Assembly: GCA_016125455.1 (NCBI GenBank) | Contig: WGLS01000009.1 | Coordinates: forward strand, 1-64,000 | From: Alphaproteobacteria bacterium | GTDB lineage: Bacteria > Pseudomonadota > Alphaproteobacteria > Caulobacterales > Parvularculaceae | Direction of reading: 5' to 3' | DNA length: 64,000 nt | In this document: positions 19,051 through 27,727 of the stretch, in pieces | Numbering within the stretch: position 1 is the first letter of the stretch | Layout: every line of letters begins with the position of its first letter | Notes under the pieces: generated by a model | Databases searched by the model: none | What the model was told of the DNA's origin: nothing | What the model saw: the letters and a program-made list of their open reading frames with translations, nothing else | Made by a program: the position numbers and the translations under genes

Positions 19051-19081
19051 ATCCGGCGCGTCCTGAGCCACCCTTTCCCCA

Positions 19082-19140
19082 GCGCCGATTTGAACCCTTC
19101 AGCTTGCGGGCGCTTTATAAATGACGCTAAAGCGAAGGGG
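19082..19140 (+). ncRNA. SAM-II riboswitch (metX leader)
   Basis: S-adenosylmethionine-sensing leader. GCGCC (19082-19086) pairs with GGCGC (19109-19113) as stem P1. The loop begins GATTTGAA as in known SAM-II aptamers. CCCTTC (19095-19100) pairs with GAAGGG (19134-19139) to make the H-type pseudoknot. The conserved 3' strand has ATAAAT (19117-19122) and GCTAAA (19126-19131) in the expected order. The next gene is metX, the classical SAM-II target in alphaproteobacteria. I saw no T-run terminator between here and 19247, so control may act on translation or through less obvious structure. Confidence 0.9.
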
Positions 19141-19246
19141 AGATCGGCAAAGGCGGCTTGGCCGCTGTTGGCATTAGCTTCTCCTCCTTACGCCCAGGCT
19201 CATTCCCGCAAGTTCTGTCAATGCATCGGCGCTCAAGGAGCGGTTG

Positions 19247-20317
19247 ATGACGTATTTGGCGGCGGAAGCGGTACAGTTCGACACTGGTGCGGGCGGGGAG
19301 AGTGGTGCGGCCGGGTCGCCGGAGATCGGCCGTTTCCGGCCGGGAACCGGCGGGGCGACGGTCGTGCGGTTGCGGCCTCAGCCGGCGACGTTCGAAGAGT
19401 TCGAAGCCCCGTTCAGCGATGATTTTCTTGCCGTGCACGGCGGGTCGATCGGCGATTCGGGCGTGCGGTTGCGCCGGACAGGGCCGGCGGACGCGCCGGC
19501 GATCCTCGTGCTTGGCGGCATATCTGCCGGGCGTGGGGCGGCGTCAGCGCCCGGCGATCCCGGCTGGTGGCCGGCGATCGTGGGGCCGGCTGCGCCGATT
19601 GACACGACGCGCTTTGCGGTCTGGACCGCGGACTATTTTCCGACCGCGCCGAAGGGTCTCGTCGACCTCTCGCCGGGCGACTTCGCCCGGCAGTACGTGA
19701 AGGCGTTGCGCCGTTTCGGCGTTGAGCGTCTCCATGCCGCGGTTGGCGCCTCGTTCGGGGGCATGGTCGCGCTGGCCATGGCGTCCGCCTATCCGAGTTT
19801 CGTGGCGCGCCTGTCGGTCCTGTGCGCGGCGGACCGGCCGAGCCCGATGGGTCGGGCGCTGCGCCGAGCACAGCGTCGGATTCTCGAGCTCGGCCTCGCG
19901 TCGGGGCGGGGAGATGAAGCGACCGCTATCGCGCGGGAGCTGGCGATCGCCACCTATCGTACGTCGGCTGAATTCAATGTCCGGTTCGAAGACCCCTATG
20001 TCCTCGACAGTTATCTCGACCATCACGGGCGCAAGTACGGCGCCGCCGTTGATCCGCGCCGCTACCATTCCCTGTCGGCCGCCATCGACCGTCACCTTGT
20101 CGATGCGGCGACGATCTGCGCGCCGACCCAGCTAGTCGCCGTCGAGGAGGACCAGCTTGTCGCGATCGGCGATGTCCGCCGCTTCGCCGAAGCGCTTGGC
20201 GGCCCGGCGCGCCTCGACGTGATTTCATCCGTTTACGGACACGATGGATTTCTGAAGGAAACCGACCGGATAGGCCCGCTTCTGGGCGACTGGCTGGGAA
20301 AGGATGCGCACCAATGA
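19247..20317 (+). CDS. metX: Homoserine O-acyltransferase
   Basis: Activates homoserine by acyl transfer, the first committed step of methionine synthesis. 356 residues from the ATG at 19247, with AAGGAG six bases upstream. It has an alpha/beta-hydrolase fold: the nucleophile elbow AVGASFGGMVAL (Ser about 169), an acidic residue in QLVAVEEDQLVA, and the histidine in VYGHDGFLKE. Sequence alone does not settle acetyl versus succinyl donor; the short divergent form with a cystathionine-gamma-synthase-like partner would fit O-succinyl chemistry too. It lies under the SAM-II riboswitch and overlaps the next gene by ATGA. Confidence 0.87.
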   Translation: MTYLAAEAVQFDTGAGGESGAAGSPEIGRFRPGTGGATVVRLRPQPATFEEFEAPFSDDFLAVHGGSIGDSGVRLRRTGPADAPAILVLGGISAGRGAASAPGDPGWWPAIVGPAAPIDTTRFAVWTADYFPTAPKGLVDLSPGDFARQYVKALRRFGVERLHAAVGASFGGMVALAMASAYPSFVARLSVLCAADRPSPMGRALRRAQRRILELGLASGRGDEATAIARELAIATYRTSAEFNVRFEDPYVLDSYLDHHGRKYGAAVDPRRYHSLSAAIDRHLVDAATICAPTQLVAVEEDQLVAIGDVRRFAEALGGPARLDVISSVYGHDGFLKETDRIGPLLGDWLGKDAHQ

Positions 20318-21543
20318 GCTTTGACGGCCCCATTCCGTTTTCGTCGCCGCACCGGCGCCCGCGGCCGGCGCGCCATGCGCAAACCGCCCTTGCCGCAGCC
20401 GCCGTCGGCGCGCCCGCAGGACGGGCGCGGCCCGCCGCGCCGCCGCTGTTCCTGTCGGCGACCTATGCCTGGGACGACCCTGCGGAAAAGCCCGACTATG
20501 ACTATGCCCGGTCCGGCAATCCGACGCGCGCCGCGCTTGAGGCCGCGCTGGCGGAACTTGAGGGCGCCGCTGCGGGCGTCGTGACGGCGACCGGCATGGC
20601 TGCGGTCAATCTGCCGCTCTGCCTCGTCAAGCCGGGCGAGCGGATCATCGCGCCCCATGACTGTTATGGCGGCACCCACCGTCTGTTGCGGTCCCGCGCC
20701 GCCCTTGGGCACTTCGAGGTCGACTGGATCGACCAGACCGATCCGGCGGCGCTTGACGCGGCATTCGCGCGGCCGGCGCGGCTCGTGCTTATCGAAACGC
20801 CGAGCAACCCGCTGCTCCGCATTACCGATATTGAAGACGTGACGGCGCGGGCCCACCGGGCAGGCGCGATCGTCGTGGCGGACAACACGTTCCTGTCGCC
20901 CGCCTTGCAGAACCCGCTTGCGCTTGGTTGCGACGTGGTCATTCATTCGACGACGAAGTACCTCAACGGTCACAGCGACGTCGTCGGCGGCGCAGCGCTT
21001 GCGAAGGACGCCGAACTCGGCGCGGAACTCGCATGGTGGGCGAACTGCACCGGCGTTACCGGCAGCCCCTTCGACAGCTATCTCACCTTGCGCGGCGCAC
21101 GCACCCTGTTTGCCCGGATCGAGCGGCAGCAGGCGACCGCCGGGATCGTCGCGGAGAGCCTCGCCGCGGACGACCGCGTCGCGCGGGTTTATTATCCCGG
21201 CCTTTCGAGCCACAAGGGCCATGAACTCGCCGCCCGCCAGCAGCGTGGTTTTGGCGCGATGCTGTCGGCAGAGCTCCGCGCGGACGTCGACACGCTCTCG
21301 TTTCTCCGGGCGCTGCGTATTTTCAACGTTGCGGAATCCCTCGGCGGCTTCGAGAGCCTTGTGTGCTGCCCGGCAACGATGACCCACGCGGCGATGACGC
21401 CGGAGGCGCGCGCCACCGCGGGCATTTCCGACCGGCTCGTGCGCTTTTCGGTCGGGCTGGAGCACGCTGACGACCTGCTCGCCGACCTTGAAGATGCGCT
21501 CGACGCCGCCGCGGCTCCGGCGGAAAGATTGGTTAACGGATAA
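20314..21543 (+). CDS. PLP-dependent cystathionine gamma-synthase / O-acylhomoserine sulfhydrylase
   Basis: 409 residues of the Cys/Met-metabolism PLP family. It uses the MetX product to make cystathionine or homocysteine. Motifs: DYDYARSGNPTRAALE, TATGMAAV, PHDCYGGTHRL, IETPSNPLLRITDI, ADNTFLSP and the PLP-lysine segment HSTTKYLNGHSD (Lys215). SLGGFESL and the C-terminal VRFSVGLEHADDL also fit. It could be MetB or MetZ; residues distinguishing thiol partners were not resolved, so no symbol is given. It is translationally coupled to metX (ATGA) and so is expected to be under SAM control. Confidence 0.9.
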   Translation: MSFDGPIPFSSPHRRPRPARHAQTALAAAAVGAPAGRARPAAPPLFLSATYAWDDPAEKPDYDYARSGNPTRAALEAALAELEGAAAGVVTATGMAAVNLPLCLVKPGERIIAPHDCYGGTHRLLRSRAALGHFEVDWIDQTDPAALDAAFARPARLVLIETPSNPLLRITDIEDVTARAHRAGAIVVADNTFLSPALQNPLALGCDVVIHSTTKYLNGHSDVVGGAALAKDAELGAELAWWANCTGVTGSPFDSYLTLRGARTLFARIERQQATAGIVAESLAADDRVARVYYPGLSSHKGHELAARQQRGFGAMLSAELRADVDTLSFLRALRIFNVAESLGGFESLVCCPATMTHAAMTPEARATAGISDRLVRFSVGLEHADDLLADLEDALDAAAAPAERLVNG

Positions 21544-21568
21544 ACATCGCGACTGATAACCTCGCCTG

Positions 21569-21594
21569 ACAATCTGGCCTCACAATCTGGCCTC
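21569..21594 (+). repeat. Tandem 13-bp repeat between the metB-like and hom genes
   Basis: ACAATCTGGCCTC occurs twice head to tail (21569-21581 and 21582-21594) in the 163-base gap. It is probably a replication-slippage duplication; a regulatory role is unproven. Confidence 0.6.
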
Positions 21595-21706
21595 GCCGCG
21601 CGGTTGACCTTTTCGCCGCCTTTGAGAGGATGGCGACGGGCGCCGATGGTGGTCTGGCAGGCGGCGTCGCCGGCAGGGATCAGGGGCAGCAAAGGGGGCA
21701 TCGACG

Positions 21707-23422
21707 GTGAACCATTCGACGCCGGTCGTCCTGAAGTTTGCGTCGTCCGTACTGCGCCGGCGGAGCGACCTGCCGCGCGCTGTCAGCGAGGTCTATCGCC
21801 ATGTACGCGACGGCCGGAAGGTCGTTGCGATCGTGTCGGCGCTCGATGACGAAACCGAGCGCCTTGCCGCTGACGCCGCGGAGATCGGCGCGGGCCTTTC
21901 CAGCCGCCATGCCGCCGGGTTCATCGCCCTTGGCGAGGCGCGCGCCGCCTACGCGCTGGCGATCGCCTGCGACCACAGCGGCATCGCCGCGGACGTTCTT
22001 GAGGCGAAGGAACTGCGCCTTTCCGCGAGCGGTCCGTTCGACGACGCCTGGCCTACCGGCGTCGATCCGGCAGGGGTCATGGCGGCGCTTCAGCACGCCG
22101 AAGTCGTCATTGCGCCGGGCTATGTCGCCGTCGGCCCGGACGGCGGGCTTGTCCTGCTTGGCCGCGGCGGCGCCGACCTGACAGCGATCGTTTTGGCTGA
22201 TGCGCTGGGCGCCGGGGAGGCGACGTTCCTGACGCGCGTCGGCGGCCTGTTCGATCGCGATCCGCTGACCCCGGAGCGCATGCCGGCCCCGGATGCGAAA
22301 CGTTTCGATTCAGTGACCTGGGCTGGCGCGCGCGCGCTCGCCGGCGATCCGATCCAGCCAAAGGCGCTATCCTATGCGGAGCGGCGCGAGGTCGCGCTGC
22401 GCCTGATCGCGCCGGCGGCGAACGACGGCACGGTGATCGGTCCAACCGGGGCGCCGCCGCGGCCGGCGCCAACGCCGGCGCCTGTGCGGATCGGCGTCGC
22501 CGGCCTTGGCGTCGTGGGGGAAGGCGCCGCCCTGCGCATTATCTTCGAACCCTCCCGGTACGAACTGGCCGCGACGCTGGTCAGCGACGCCGGGAAGCCG
22601 CGCCACCGGCAGATCGACCCGTCCAAGATCACGACCGACATCGGCGCCTTCCTGGACTCCCGCCCCGAGGTCATCATCGACGCAATGTCGAGCGGCGCGG
22701 CAGGGCTTGAGCTGATCGAAGCGGCGCTCGCCCGCGGCATTTCCGTGGCGACGGCGAACAAGCAGGCGATTTGCGATGACCTGCCGCGGCTTGAGGCGCT
22801 GGCGAAGGCGAACAACGCCCGCCTTGGCTATTCGCCCTCCGTCGGCGGCGGCGCGCCGATGCTCGAGACCGCCCGCCGCGCAGCGGCGATCGGCGGCGTC
22901 GGCGACATCCATGCCGTGCTGAACGGCACGGTGAATTTCATCCTGTCCCAGGTCGCCGCCGGCGCCAGTTTCGATGCCGCGCTGGCGGCCGCGCAGGCGG
23001 CCGGCTTCGCCGAGGCCGATCCGAGCGCAGACCTTTCCGGCGATGACGCCCGCGCCAAGGGCAAGATCCTGGCCTATGCGGCCTATGGCGCCGATCCGGC
23101 GGCCGTAACGACCGACATCGAGGCGCTTGATGGTCCAAAAGCGGATGGATTTGCGCGGGAAGGCGGCGTCTGGCGGCAGGTTGCCAGGATCTCACGGCGC
23201 GGCGACGGCGCCCATGTGGAGGTGCGCTACGAGAAGGTCGATGGCGATCCGTTCATGATGAGCCTGTTTGGCGAGCAGAACGCCTTGCGGGTTGAGACCG
23301 CCGGCGGACTCCTCGTCTGCCGCGGACGGGGCGCGGGCCGCGCGCCCACCGTCGAAGCCGCGCTTGCGGACGTCGGCGAAATTATCAGGGAACGGAGTTT
23401 ATCGTCCGGCGCGCGTCCATGA
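21707..23422 (+). CDS. Degenerate-aspartokinase/homoserine dehydrogenase fusion
   Basis: 571 residues. The C-terminal ~310 are a homoserine dehydrogenase: Rossmann motif VAGLGVVG (266-271), ATANKQAI near 352, VGGGAPMLETAR and NGTVNFILSQV with the catalytic segment ADPSADLSGDDARAK. It reduces aspartate semialdehyde to homoserine. The N-terminal ~235 resemble an aspartokinase domain but are eroded: KFASSVL replaces KFGGTSV, TRVGGLFDRDP replaces the TDVDG motif, and only LLGRGGADLTAI is well kept. No ACT domains are seen. Kinase activity is doubtful. The start is GTG, with GGGGG eight bases upstream. It overlaps proB (ATGA). Confidence 0.88.
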   Translation: MNHSTPVVLKFASSVLRRRSDLPRAVSEVYRHVRDGRKVVAIVSALDDETERLAADAAEIGAGLSSRHAAGFIALGEARAAYALAIACDHSGIAADVLEAKELRLSASGPFDDAWPTGVDPAGVMAALQHAEVVIAPGYVAVGPDGGLVLLGRGGADLTAIVLADALGAGEATFLTRVGGLFDRDPLTPERMPAPDAKRFDSVTWAGARALAGDPIQPKALSYAERREVALRLIAPAANDGTVIGPTGAPPRPAPTPAPVRIGVAGLGVVGEGAALRIIFEPSRYELAATLVSDAGKPRHRQIDPSKITTDIGAFLDSRPEVIIDAMSSGAAGLELIEAALARGISVATANKQAICDDLPRLEALAKANNARLGYSPSVGGGAPMLETARRAAAIGGVGDIHAVLNGTVNFILSQVAAGASFDAALAAAQAAGFAEADPSADLSGDDARAKGKILAYAAYGADPAAVTTDIEALDGPKADGFAREGGVWRQVARISRRGDGAHVEVRYEKVDGDPFMMSLFGEQNALRVETAGGLLVCRGRGAGRAPTVEAALADVGEIIRERSLSSGARP

Positions 23423-24552
23423 AAAGGGCGCCATCCGCCGCGGCCGCCATCGTTGCCGCACGGCGGATCGTCATCAAGGTCGGCTCGTCGCTGATCGTCG
23501 GCGCGGACGGGCGGCCAAACGACGAATGGCTCGACGGCCTCGCGACGGACATCGCCGCCATGCGCCGGACCGGCAAGCAGGTCCTCGTCGTCAGTTCCGG
23601 CGCCGTGGCGATCGGCCGCCGGATGCTCGGTCGCGGCGGGCCGATGCGGCTTGAGCAAAAGCAGGCGGCGTCCGCCGTCGGCCAGGCGCGGCTGATCGAC
23701 GCCTGGGCGAGGGCGTTCGCGCCTCACGACGCGCCCGTTGGCCAGATGCTGCTTACCCTCGACGACACGACCCATCGTCGACGCTACCTGAACGCACGGG
23801 CCACGCTCGCCGCGCTCCTCGATGATGGCGCGGTGCCCGTCATCAACGAGAACGATACGCTCGCGACGAGCGAGATCCGGTATGGCGACAATGACCGTCT
23901 TGCCGCGCACGTCGCTGAGCTCGCCGGCGCTGACCTGCTCGTCATTCTTTCAGACGTGGACGGACTATATGCCCGCGACCCGAATGCCGATCCGGACGCT
24001 GAGTTCCTGAGCGTTGTCGAGACCATTGACGCCGCCGTCGAGGCGATGGCTGGCGGCACCCGCAAGGACGCCGGCGAAGGGGCGGGCGGCATGGCGACCA
24101 AGCTGGCTGCGGCGAAGATCGTCCGGGCGGCCGGTTGCGCGACCGTCGTCGCCAGAGGCGAAGGGCGGCCTTTCGCGCGAATTGATGGCGGCGGTCGGGC
24201 GACGCTGTTCTGCGCCGACGGCTCCGTGGAGGCGGCGCGCAAGACGTGGATCCGCAATCTGCAGCGCTCGGGCGGGGCGATCCGCATCGACGCCGGGGCT
24301 GTCGCCGCGCTGAAAGCGGGCGCGAGCCTGCTCCCGGTAGGGGTCGTCGCCGTCGAAGGCGCGTTCCAGCTTGGAGACGTCGTCGTCGTCGAGGGGCCGG
24401 AAGGGGCGCGGATCGCCAAGGGCCTTGTCGCCTTTGACGCCGATGATCTCCGCCGCGTCGCTGGGCTTGCCTCATCAGAGGTCGCCGCAGCGCTTGGCTA
24501 CCGCCGCCGGGACGCCGTCATCGACCGCGACGACCTCGTGCTGACGGAATGA
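23419..24552 (+). CDS. proB: Glutamate 5-kinase
   Basis: First step of proline synthesis: ATP-dependent phosphorylation of glutamate. 377 residues. The amino-acid-kinase domain has IVIKVGSSLIV, VVSSGAVAIGRRML, PVINENDTLATSEIRYGDND and DVDGLYARDP. GAGGMATKLAAAKI supplies the catalytic lysine region, and a C-terminal PUA domain follows from about residue 280. It overlaps the homoserine dehydrogenase fusion by four bases, so it is co-translated with threonine/methionine genes, not with proA, which is not in this window. Confidence 0.94.
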   Translation: MKRAPSAAAAIVAARRIVIKVGSSLIVGADGRPNDEWLDGLATDIAAMRRTGKQVLVVSSGAVAIGRRMLGRGGPMRLEQKQAASAVGQARLIDAWARAFAPHDAPVGQMLLTLDDTTHRRRYLNARATLAALLDDGAVPVINENDTLATSEIRYGDNDRLAAHVAELAGADLLVILSDVDGLYARDPNADPDAEFLSVVETIDAAVEAMAGGTRKDAGEGAGGMATKLAAAKIVRAAGCATVVARGEGRPFARIDGGGRATLFCADGSVEAARKTWIRNLQRSGGAIRIDAGAVAALKAGASLLPVGVVAVEGAFQLGDVVVVEGPEGARIAKGLVAFDADDLRRVAGLASSEVAAALGYRRRDAVIDRDDLVLTE

Positions 24553-24630
24553 TCGTTTTCCTTGGCGGTGGGTTGTCTTTCGTGAAAGTTCGCGCCAAAG
24601 TCTCGCAATCGCAGCATCCTGAGACATAAA

Positions 24631-24762
24631 ATGCTCATCCGCGACAACGAAATCGACGATATTAGCGCCAGGCGCTCTGAATCCGGCGTGCCGAGCCTTG
24701 GCGTCGTCGTAGTGCTCGTCTTGCGCGTCCTTATCGGGGACGCGGGGGAGGACGTTCGCTAG
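24631..24762 (+). CDS. ilv leader peptide (attenuator)
   Basis: A 43-residue peptide whose middle is GVVVVLVLRVLI, a dense run of Val, Leu and Ile codons. It ends at a TAG about 27 bases before a terminator hairpin in front of ilvC. Ribosome stalling at these codons when branched-chain aminoacyl-tRNAs are scarce would prevent the terminator, as in other ilv leaders. The ATG at 24631 has only a weak purine tract upstream. A shorter version starting at GTG 24688 (PSLGVVVV...) is equally possible and keeps the control codons. It is not expected to have a function other than being translated. Confidence 0.8.
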   Translation: MLIRDNEIDDISARRSESGVPSLGVVVVLVLRVLIGDAGEDVR

Positions 24763-24789
24763 CTGGCCAGGAACAGCACGACCGCCAAG

Positions 24790-24818
24790 CCCGCTTCCCA
24801 CCGGAAAGCGGGTTTTTT
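24790..24818 (+). terminator. Attenuator terminator upstream of ilvC
   Basis: CCCGCTT (24790-24796) pairs with AAGCGGG (24806-24812) around a nine-base loop, and six T residues (24813-24818) follow. The hairpin lies between the leader peptide and ilvC, where an attenuator is expected. Confidence 0.85.
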
Positions 24819-24872
24819 CATTTCTGACAACGCCCCCAGCGGGCCGAACCGGACCAAACGAAGGAATGACCG

Positions 24873-25880
24873 ATGAAAATCTACACCGACGACGACGCCA
24901 ATCCGGACGCCATGAAGGACGGGCCCGTGGCCATTATCGGTTATGGCAGCCAGGGGCGGGCCCATGCCTTGAACCTAGCCAATTCCGGGTGCGACGTGAT
25001 CGTCGGCGTGCGGCCGGGCGGCGCGGGCGATCGCAAGGCCAAGGCGGACGGCCTGAAGACCGCGCCGATCGCCGATGCGGCGAAGGCGGCGCGCACCATC
25101 GTCATCCTGACGCCGGATATGAGCCACGAAACATTGTACAAGGAGGAAATTGAGCCGAACCTCGCGCCGGGCGACGCCTTGTCGTTCGCGCACGGCTTTA
25201 CGATCCTTTACGGACGGGTCAAGCCGCCGAAGGACATTGACGTCATCATGGTCGCGCCAAAGGGGCCGGGCGATCTCGTCCGCCGCGAGTACGAGCGCGG
25301 CCGCGGCGTGCCCTGCCTGTTCGCCGTGCACCAGGACGCGACCGGCGCGGCGCGAGAACGGGCGCTCTCGTATGCGCGGGCGATCGGCGGCACCGCGGCG
25401 GGCGCGATCGAGACGACTTTCCGGGAAGAAACGGAGACGGATCTTTTCGGCGAGCAGGCGGTGCTGTGCGGCGGCGCGACTGAGCTGATCCTCGCAGGCT
25501 TTGAGACCCTGACCGACGCCGGCTATGCGCCCGAAGTCGCGTACTATGAGTGCCTGCACGAGCTGAAGCTTATCGTCGACCTGCTGTACGAAGGCGGCCT
25601 CGCGAAGATGCACGAATTCATCTCCGAAACCGCAAAGTACGGCGATCTTGTTTCCGGACCGCGGGTCATCGACGATGCGGCGCGCGAGCGGATGCGCGGC
25701 GTCCTGAAGGATATCCAGACCGGCGTGTTCGCCCAGAACTGGATCATCGAGAACCAGACCGGCAAGGTCCGGTATGAAAAGATGCTAGAAGCAGATCTTA
25801 ACCATCCGATAGAGAAGGTCGGCAAGGATCTCCGGGAACGAATGGCCTGGCTGAAGGGCGGCAACAGCAGCGCGGAGTGA
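24873..25880 (+). CDS. ilvC: Ketol-acid reductoisomerase, class I
   Basis: Second enzyme of valine/isoleucine synthesis: alkyl migration and NADPH reduction of acetolactate. 335 residues, the class I length. The N-terminal Rossmann motif is [19 protein letters not shown]. The knotted C-domain has [37 protein letters not shown] with magnesium-binding acidic residues, and [17 protein letters not shown]. The start follows AAGGA by seven bases. It is the first structural gene after the attenuator. Gene order ilvC-ilvB-ilvN differs from the more usual ilvB-ilvN-ilvC. Confidence 0.97.
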   Translation: MKIYTDDDANPDAMKDGPVAIIGYGSQGRAHALNLANSGCDVIVGVRPGGAGDRKAKADGLKTAPIADAAKAARTIVILTPDMSHETLYKEEIEPNLAPGDALSFAHGFTILYGRVKPPKDIDVIMVAPKGPGDLVRREYERGRGVPCLFAVHQDATGAARERALSYARAIGGTAAGAIETTFREETETDLFGEQAVLCGGATELILAGFETLTDAGYAPEVAYYECLHELKLIVDLLYEGGLAKMHEFISETAKYGDLVSGPRVIDDAARERMRGVLKDIQTGVFAQNWIIENQTGKVRYEKMLEADLNHPIEKVGKDLRERMAWLKGGNSSAE

Positions 25881-25885
25881 CGGCA

Positions 25886-27727
25886 ATGAGCGCGACGGAC
25901 GCGAAGGCGGCGCCGGCGGAAAAATCCGCATCGGCGTCAGCGGCGGCGAAGCCGGCGGCCGGGTCCTCCCGGCTCGTCAAGGCCGGAGCGGAACTGCTTC
26001 TCGATGCGCTTGAGGAGCAGGGCGTCGAAGTGATCTTCGGCTATCCCGGCGGGGCAGTGCTGCCGATCTACGACGCGCTGCATCGGCGCACGTCGATCCG
26101 GCACATTCTTGTGCGGCACGAACAGGGCGCCCTCCACATGGCTGAAGGCTATGCCCGGTCGACCGGCAAGCCTGGCGTCGCGCTGGTCACCTCGGGGCCA
26201 GGGGCCACGAACGCGGTCACCGGCCTTGCCGACGCGCTGCTCGATTCCATTCCCGTCGTCTGCATTTCCGGGCAGGTGGCGCGCAAGCTGATCGGCACCG
26301 ACGCCTTTCAGGAGTGCGACACCGTGGGCATAACAAGGGCGTGCACGAAGCATAATTACCTTGTGCCGTCGGCGCAGCGCCTGCCGACCATCGTTCATGA
26401 GGCGTTTCACGTCGCGGCGGAGGGCCGGCCCGGCCCGGTGCTGATCGACATTCCGAAGGACGTGCAGTTTGAGGAGGCGCCGTACGTCTCGAAGGCTGAC
26501 GCGGTCCTGCGGGAAGCGGGCGTCAAGGCGGAAATCCGCGCGAGCGACGTCGAGACGGCCGTCGACCTAATGCGCCGCGCGCGCCGGCCGGTTTTCTATA
26601 CCGGCGGCGGGGTCATCAATGCCGGAAAGGGCGCAAGCGACGGCCTGCGGGCGCTGGTGCGCGCAACCGGCTTCCCGATCACCTCGACGCTGATGGGCCT
26701 TGGCGCGTACCCTGCGTCCGACCCGCAATGGCTCGGCATGCTGGGCATGCATGGCAGCTATGAAGCCAACAACGCGATGCACGACTGCGACCTGATGATC
26801 TGCGTCGGCGCGCGGTTCGACGACCGGGTGACAGGACGCCTTGATGCGTTCTCGCCGGCGTCGCGGAAGATCCATATCGACATTGATCCGTCCTCGGTAA
26901 ACAAGAACGTGCCTGTCGATATCGCCATCATCGGCGATGCCGGCGAAGCGCTTCGCGCCCTGCTGGCCGAATGGGAGTCGCGCGCATCGGCGGAGGCGCC
27001 GGAGGAAGGCCGCCTCGATGACTGGCGCGCCCGGATAGAGGCATGGCGCGAGGTGAAGTCGTTCGCGTACGCCCGCTCGTCCGATGCGATCAAGCCGCAA
27101 CACGCGATTGAACGGCTGTACCAGCTGACGCGGGATCGCGATGTCTATGTCACGACGGAGGTCGGCCAGCACCAGATGTGGGCCGCCCAGCACTTCCATT
27201 TCGACGAGCCGAACCGCTGGATGACCTCGGGCGGCCTCGGCACCATGGGCTACGGTCTGCCCGCCGCGATCGGCGTCCAGGTCGCGCATCCGGACGCGCT
27301 CGTCGTCGACATTGCCGGCGACGGCTCGGTGCAGATGACCATGCAGGAAATGTCGACGGCGGTTCAGTTCGGCCTGCCGGTGAAAATCTTTATCCTGAAC
27401 AACAGTTATCTCGGCATGGTGCGCCAGTGGCAGGAGCTTCTGCACGAACGGCGTTACGCCCATTCCTATTCCGATGCGCTGCCCGATTTCGTGAAGCTCG
27501 CAGAAGCCTATGGCGGCTACGGTTTCCGAGCGACGCATCCTGATGAACTCGATGAAAAGATCATCGCGATGATCGACGCGCCAGGTCCGGCGCTGTTTGA
27601 TTGCGTCGTCACTGCGGAGGAAAACGTCTTCCCGATGATCCCGTCAGGCGCCGCGCACCATGAGATGCTGCTTGGCGGCGCGGTGACGGGCGAGGAAATC
27701 GGCGCCGAGGGACGCAAGCTCGTATGA
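25886..27727 (+). CDS. ilvB: Acetolactate synthase large subunit
   Basis: ThDP- and FAD-dependent catalytic subunit that makes acetolactate or acetohydroxybutyrate. 613 residues from the ATG at 25886, preferred over the GTG at 25877 that overlaps the ilvC stop. The first ~30 residues are an Ala/Lys-rich extension. Motifs: VIFGYPGGAVLPIYDAL, the catalytic Glu in ILVRHEQGALHMAEGYAR, TSGPGATNAVTGLADA, GARFDDRVTG, and the ThDP motif beginning GDGSVQMTMQE and ending with NNSYLGMVRQWQ. It ends overlapping ilvN by four bases. Confidence 0.97.
   Translation: MSATDAKAAPAEKSASASAAAKPAAGSSRLVKAGAELLLDALEEQGVEVIFGYPGGAVLPIYDALHRRTSIRHILVRHEQGALHMAEGYARSTGKPGVALVTSGPGATNAVTGLADALLDSIPVVCISGQVARKLIGTDAFQECDTVGITRACTKHNYLVPSAQRLPTIVHEAFHVAAEGRPGPVLIDIPKDVQFEEAPYVSKADAVLREAGVKAEIRASDVETAVDLMRRARRPVFYTGGGVINAGKGASDGLRALVRATGFPITSTLMGLGAYPASDPQWLGMLGMHGSYEANNAMHDCDLMICVGARFDDRVTGRLDAFSPASRKIHIDIDPSSVNKNVPVDIAIIGDAGEALRALLAEWESRASAEAPEEGRLDDWRARIEAWREVKSFAYARSSDAIKPQHAIERLYQLTRDRDVYVTTEVGQHQMWAAQHFHFDEPNRWMTSGGLGTMGYGLPAAIGVQVAHPDALVVDIAGDGSVQMTMQEMSTAVQFGLPVKIFILNNSYLGMVRQWQELLHERRYAHSYSDALPDFVKLAEAYGGYGFRATHPDELDEKIIAMIDAPGPALFDCVVTAEENVFPMIPSGAAHHEMLLGGAVTGEEIGAEGRKLV

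Larger units (their letters stand above)
24553..24872 (+). promoter_or_regulatory. ilv operon leader region
   Basis: The 320 bases before ilvC hold a coherent attenuation control: a Val/Leu/Ile-rich leader peptide (24631-24762), then a Rho-independent hairpin (24790-24818), then a ribosome-binding site (AAGGA, 24861-24865). GCGGG at 24742-24746, inside the end of the leader gene, can pair with CCCGC at 24790-24794 and so compete with the terminator stem. This is a candidate antiterminator, but only five base pairs long. I found no convincing promoter hexamers. Confidence 0.75.

Noticed and set aside
19141-19246. A transcription terminator below the SAM-II aptamer
   Set aside because: Only a short GCGGC/GCCGC stem without a T-run is present, so I do not claim a terminator.
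24625-24632. CATAAAAT as a -10 box for the ilv operon
   Set aside because: It overlaps the leader ATG and no -35 hexamer lies 16-18 bases upstream.
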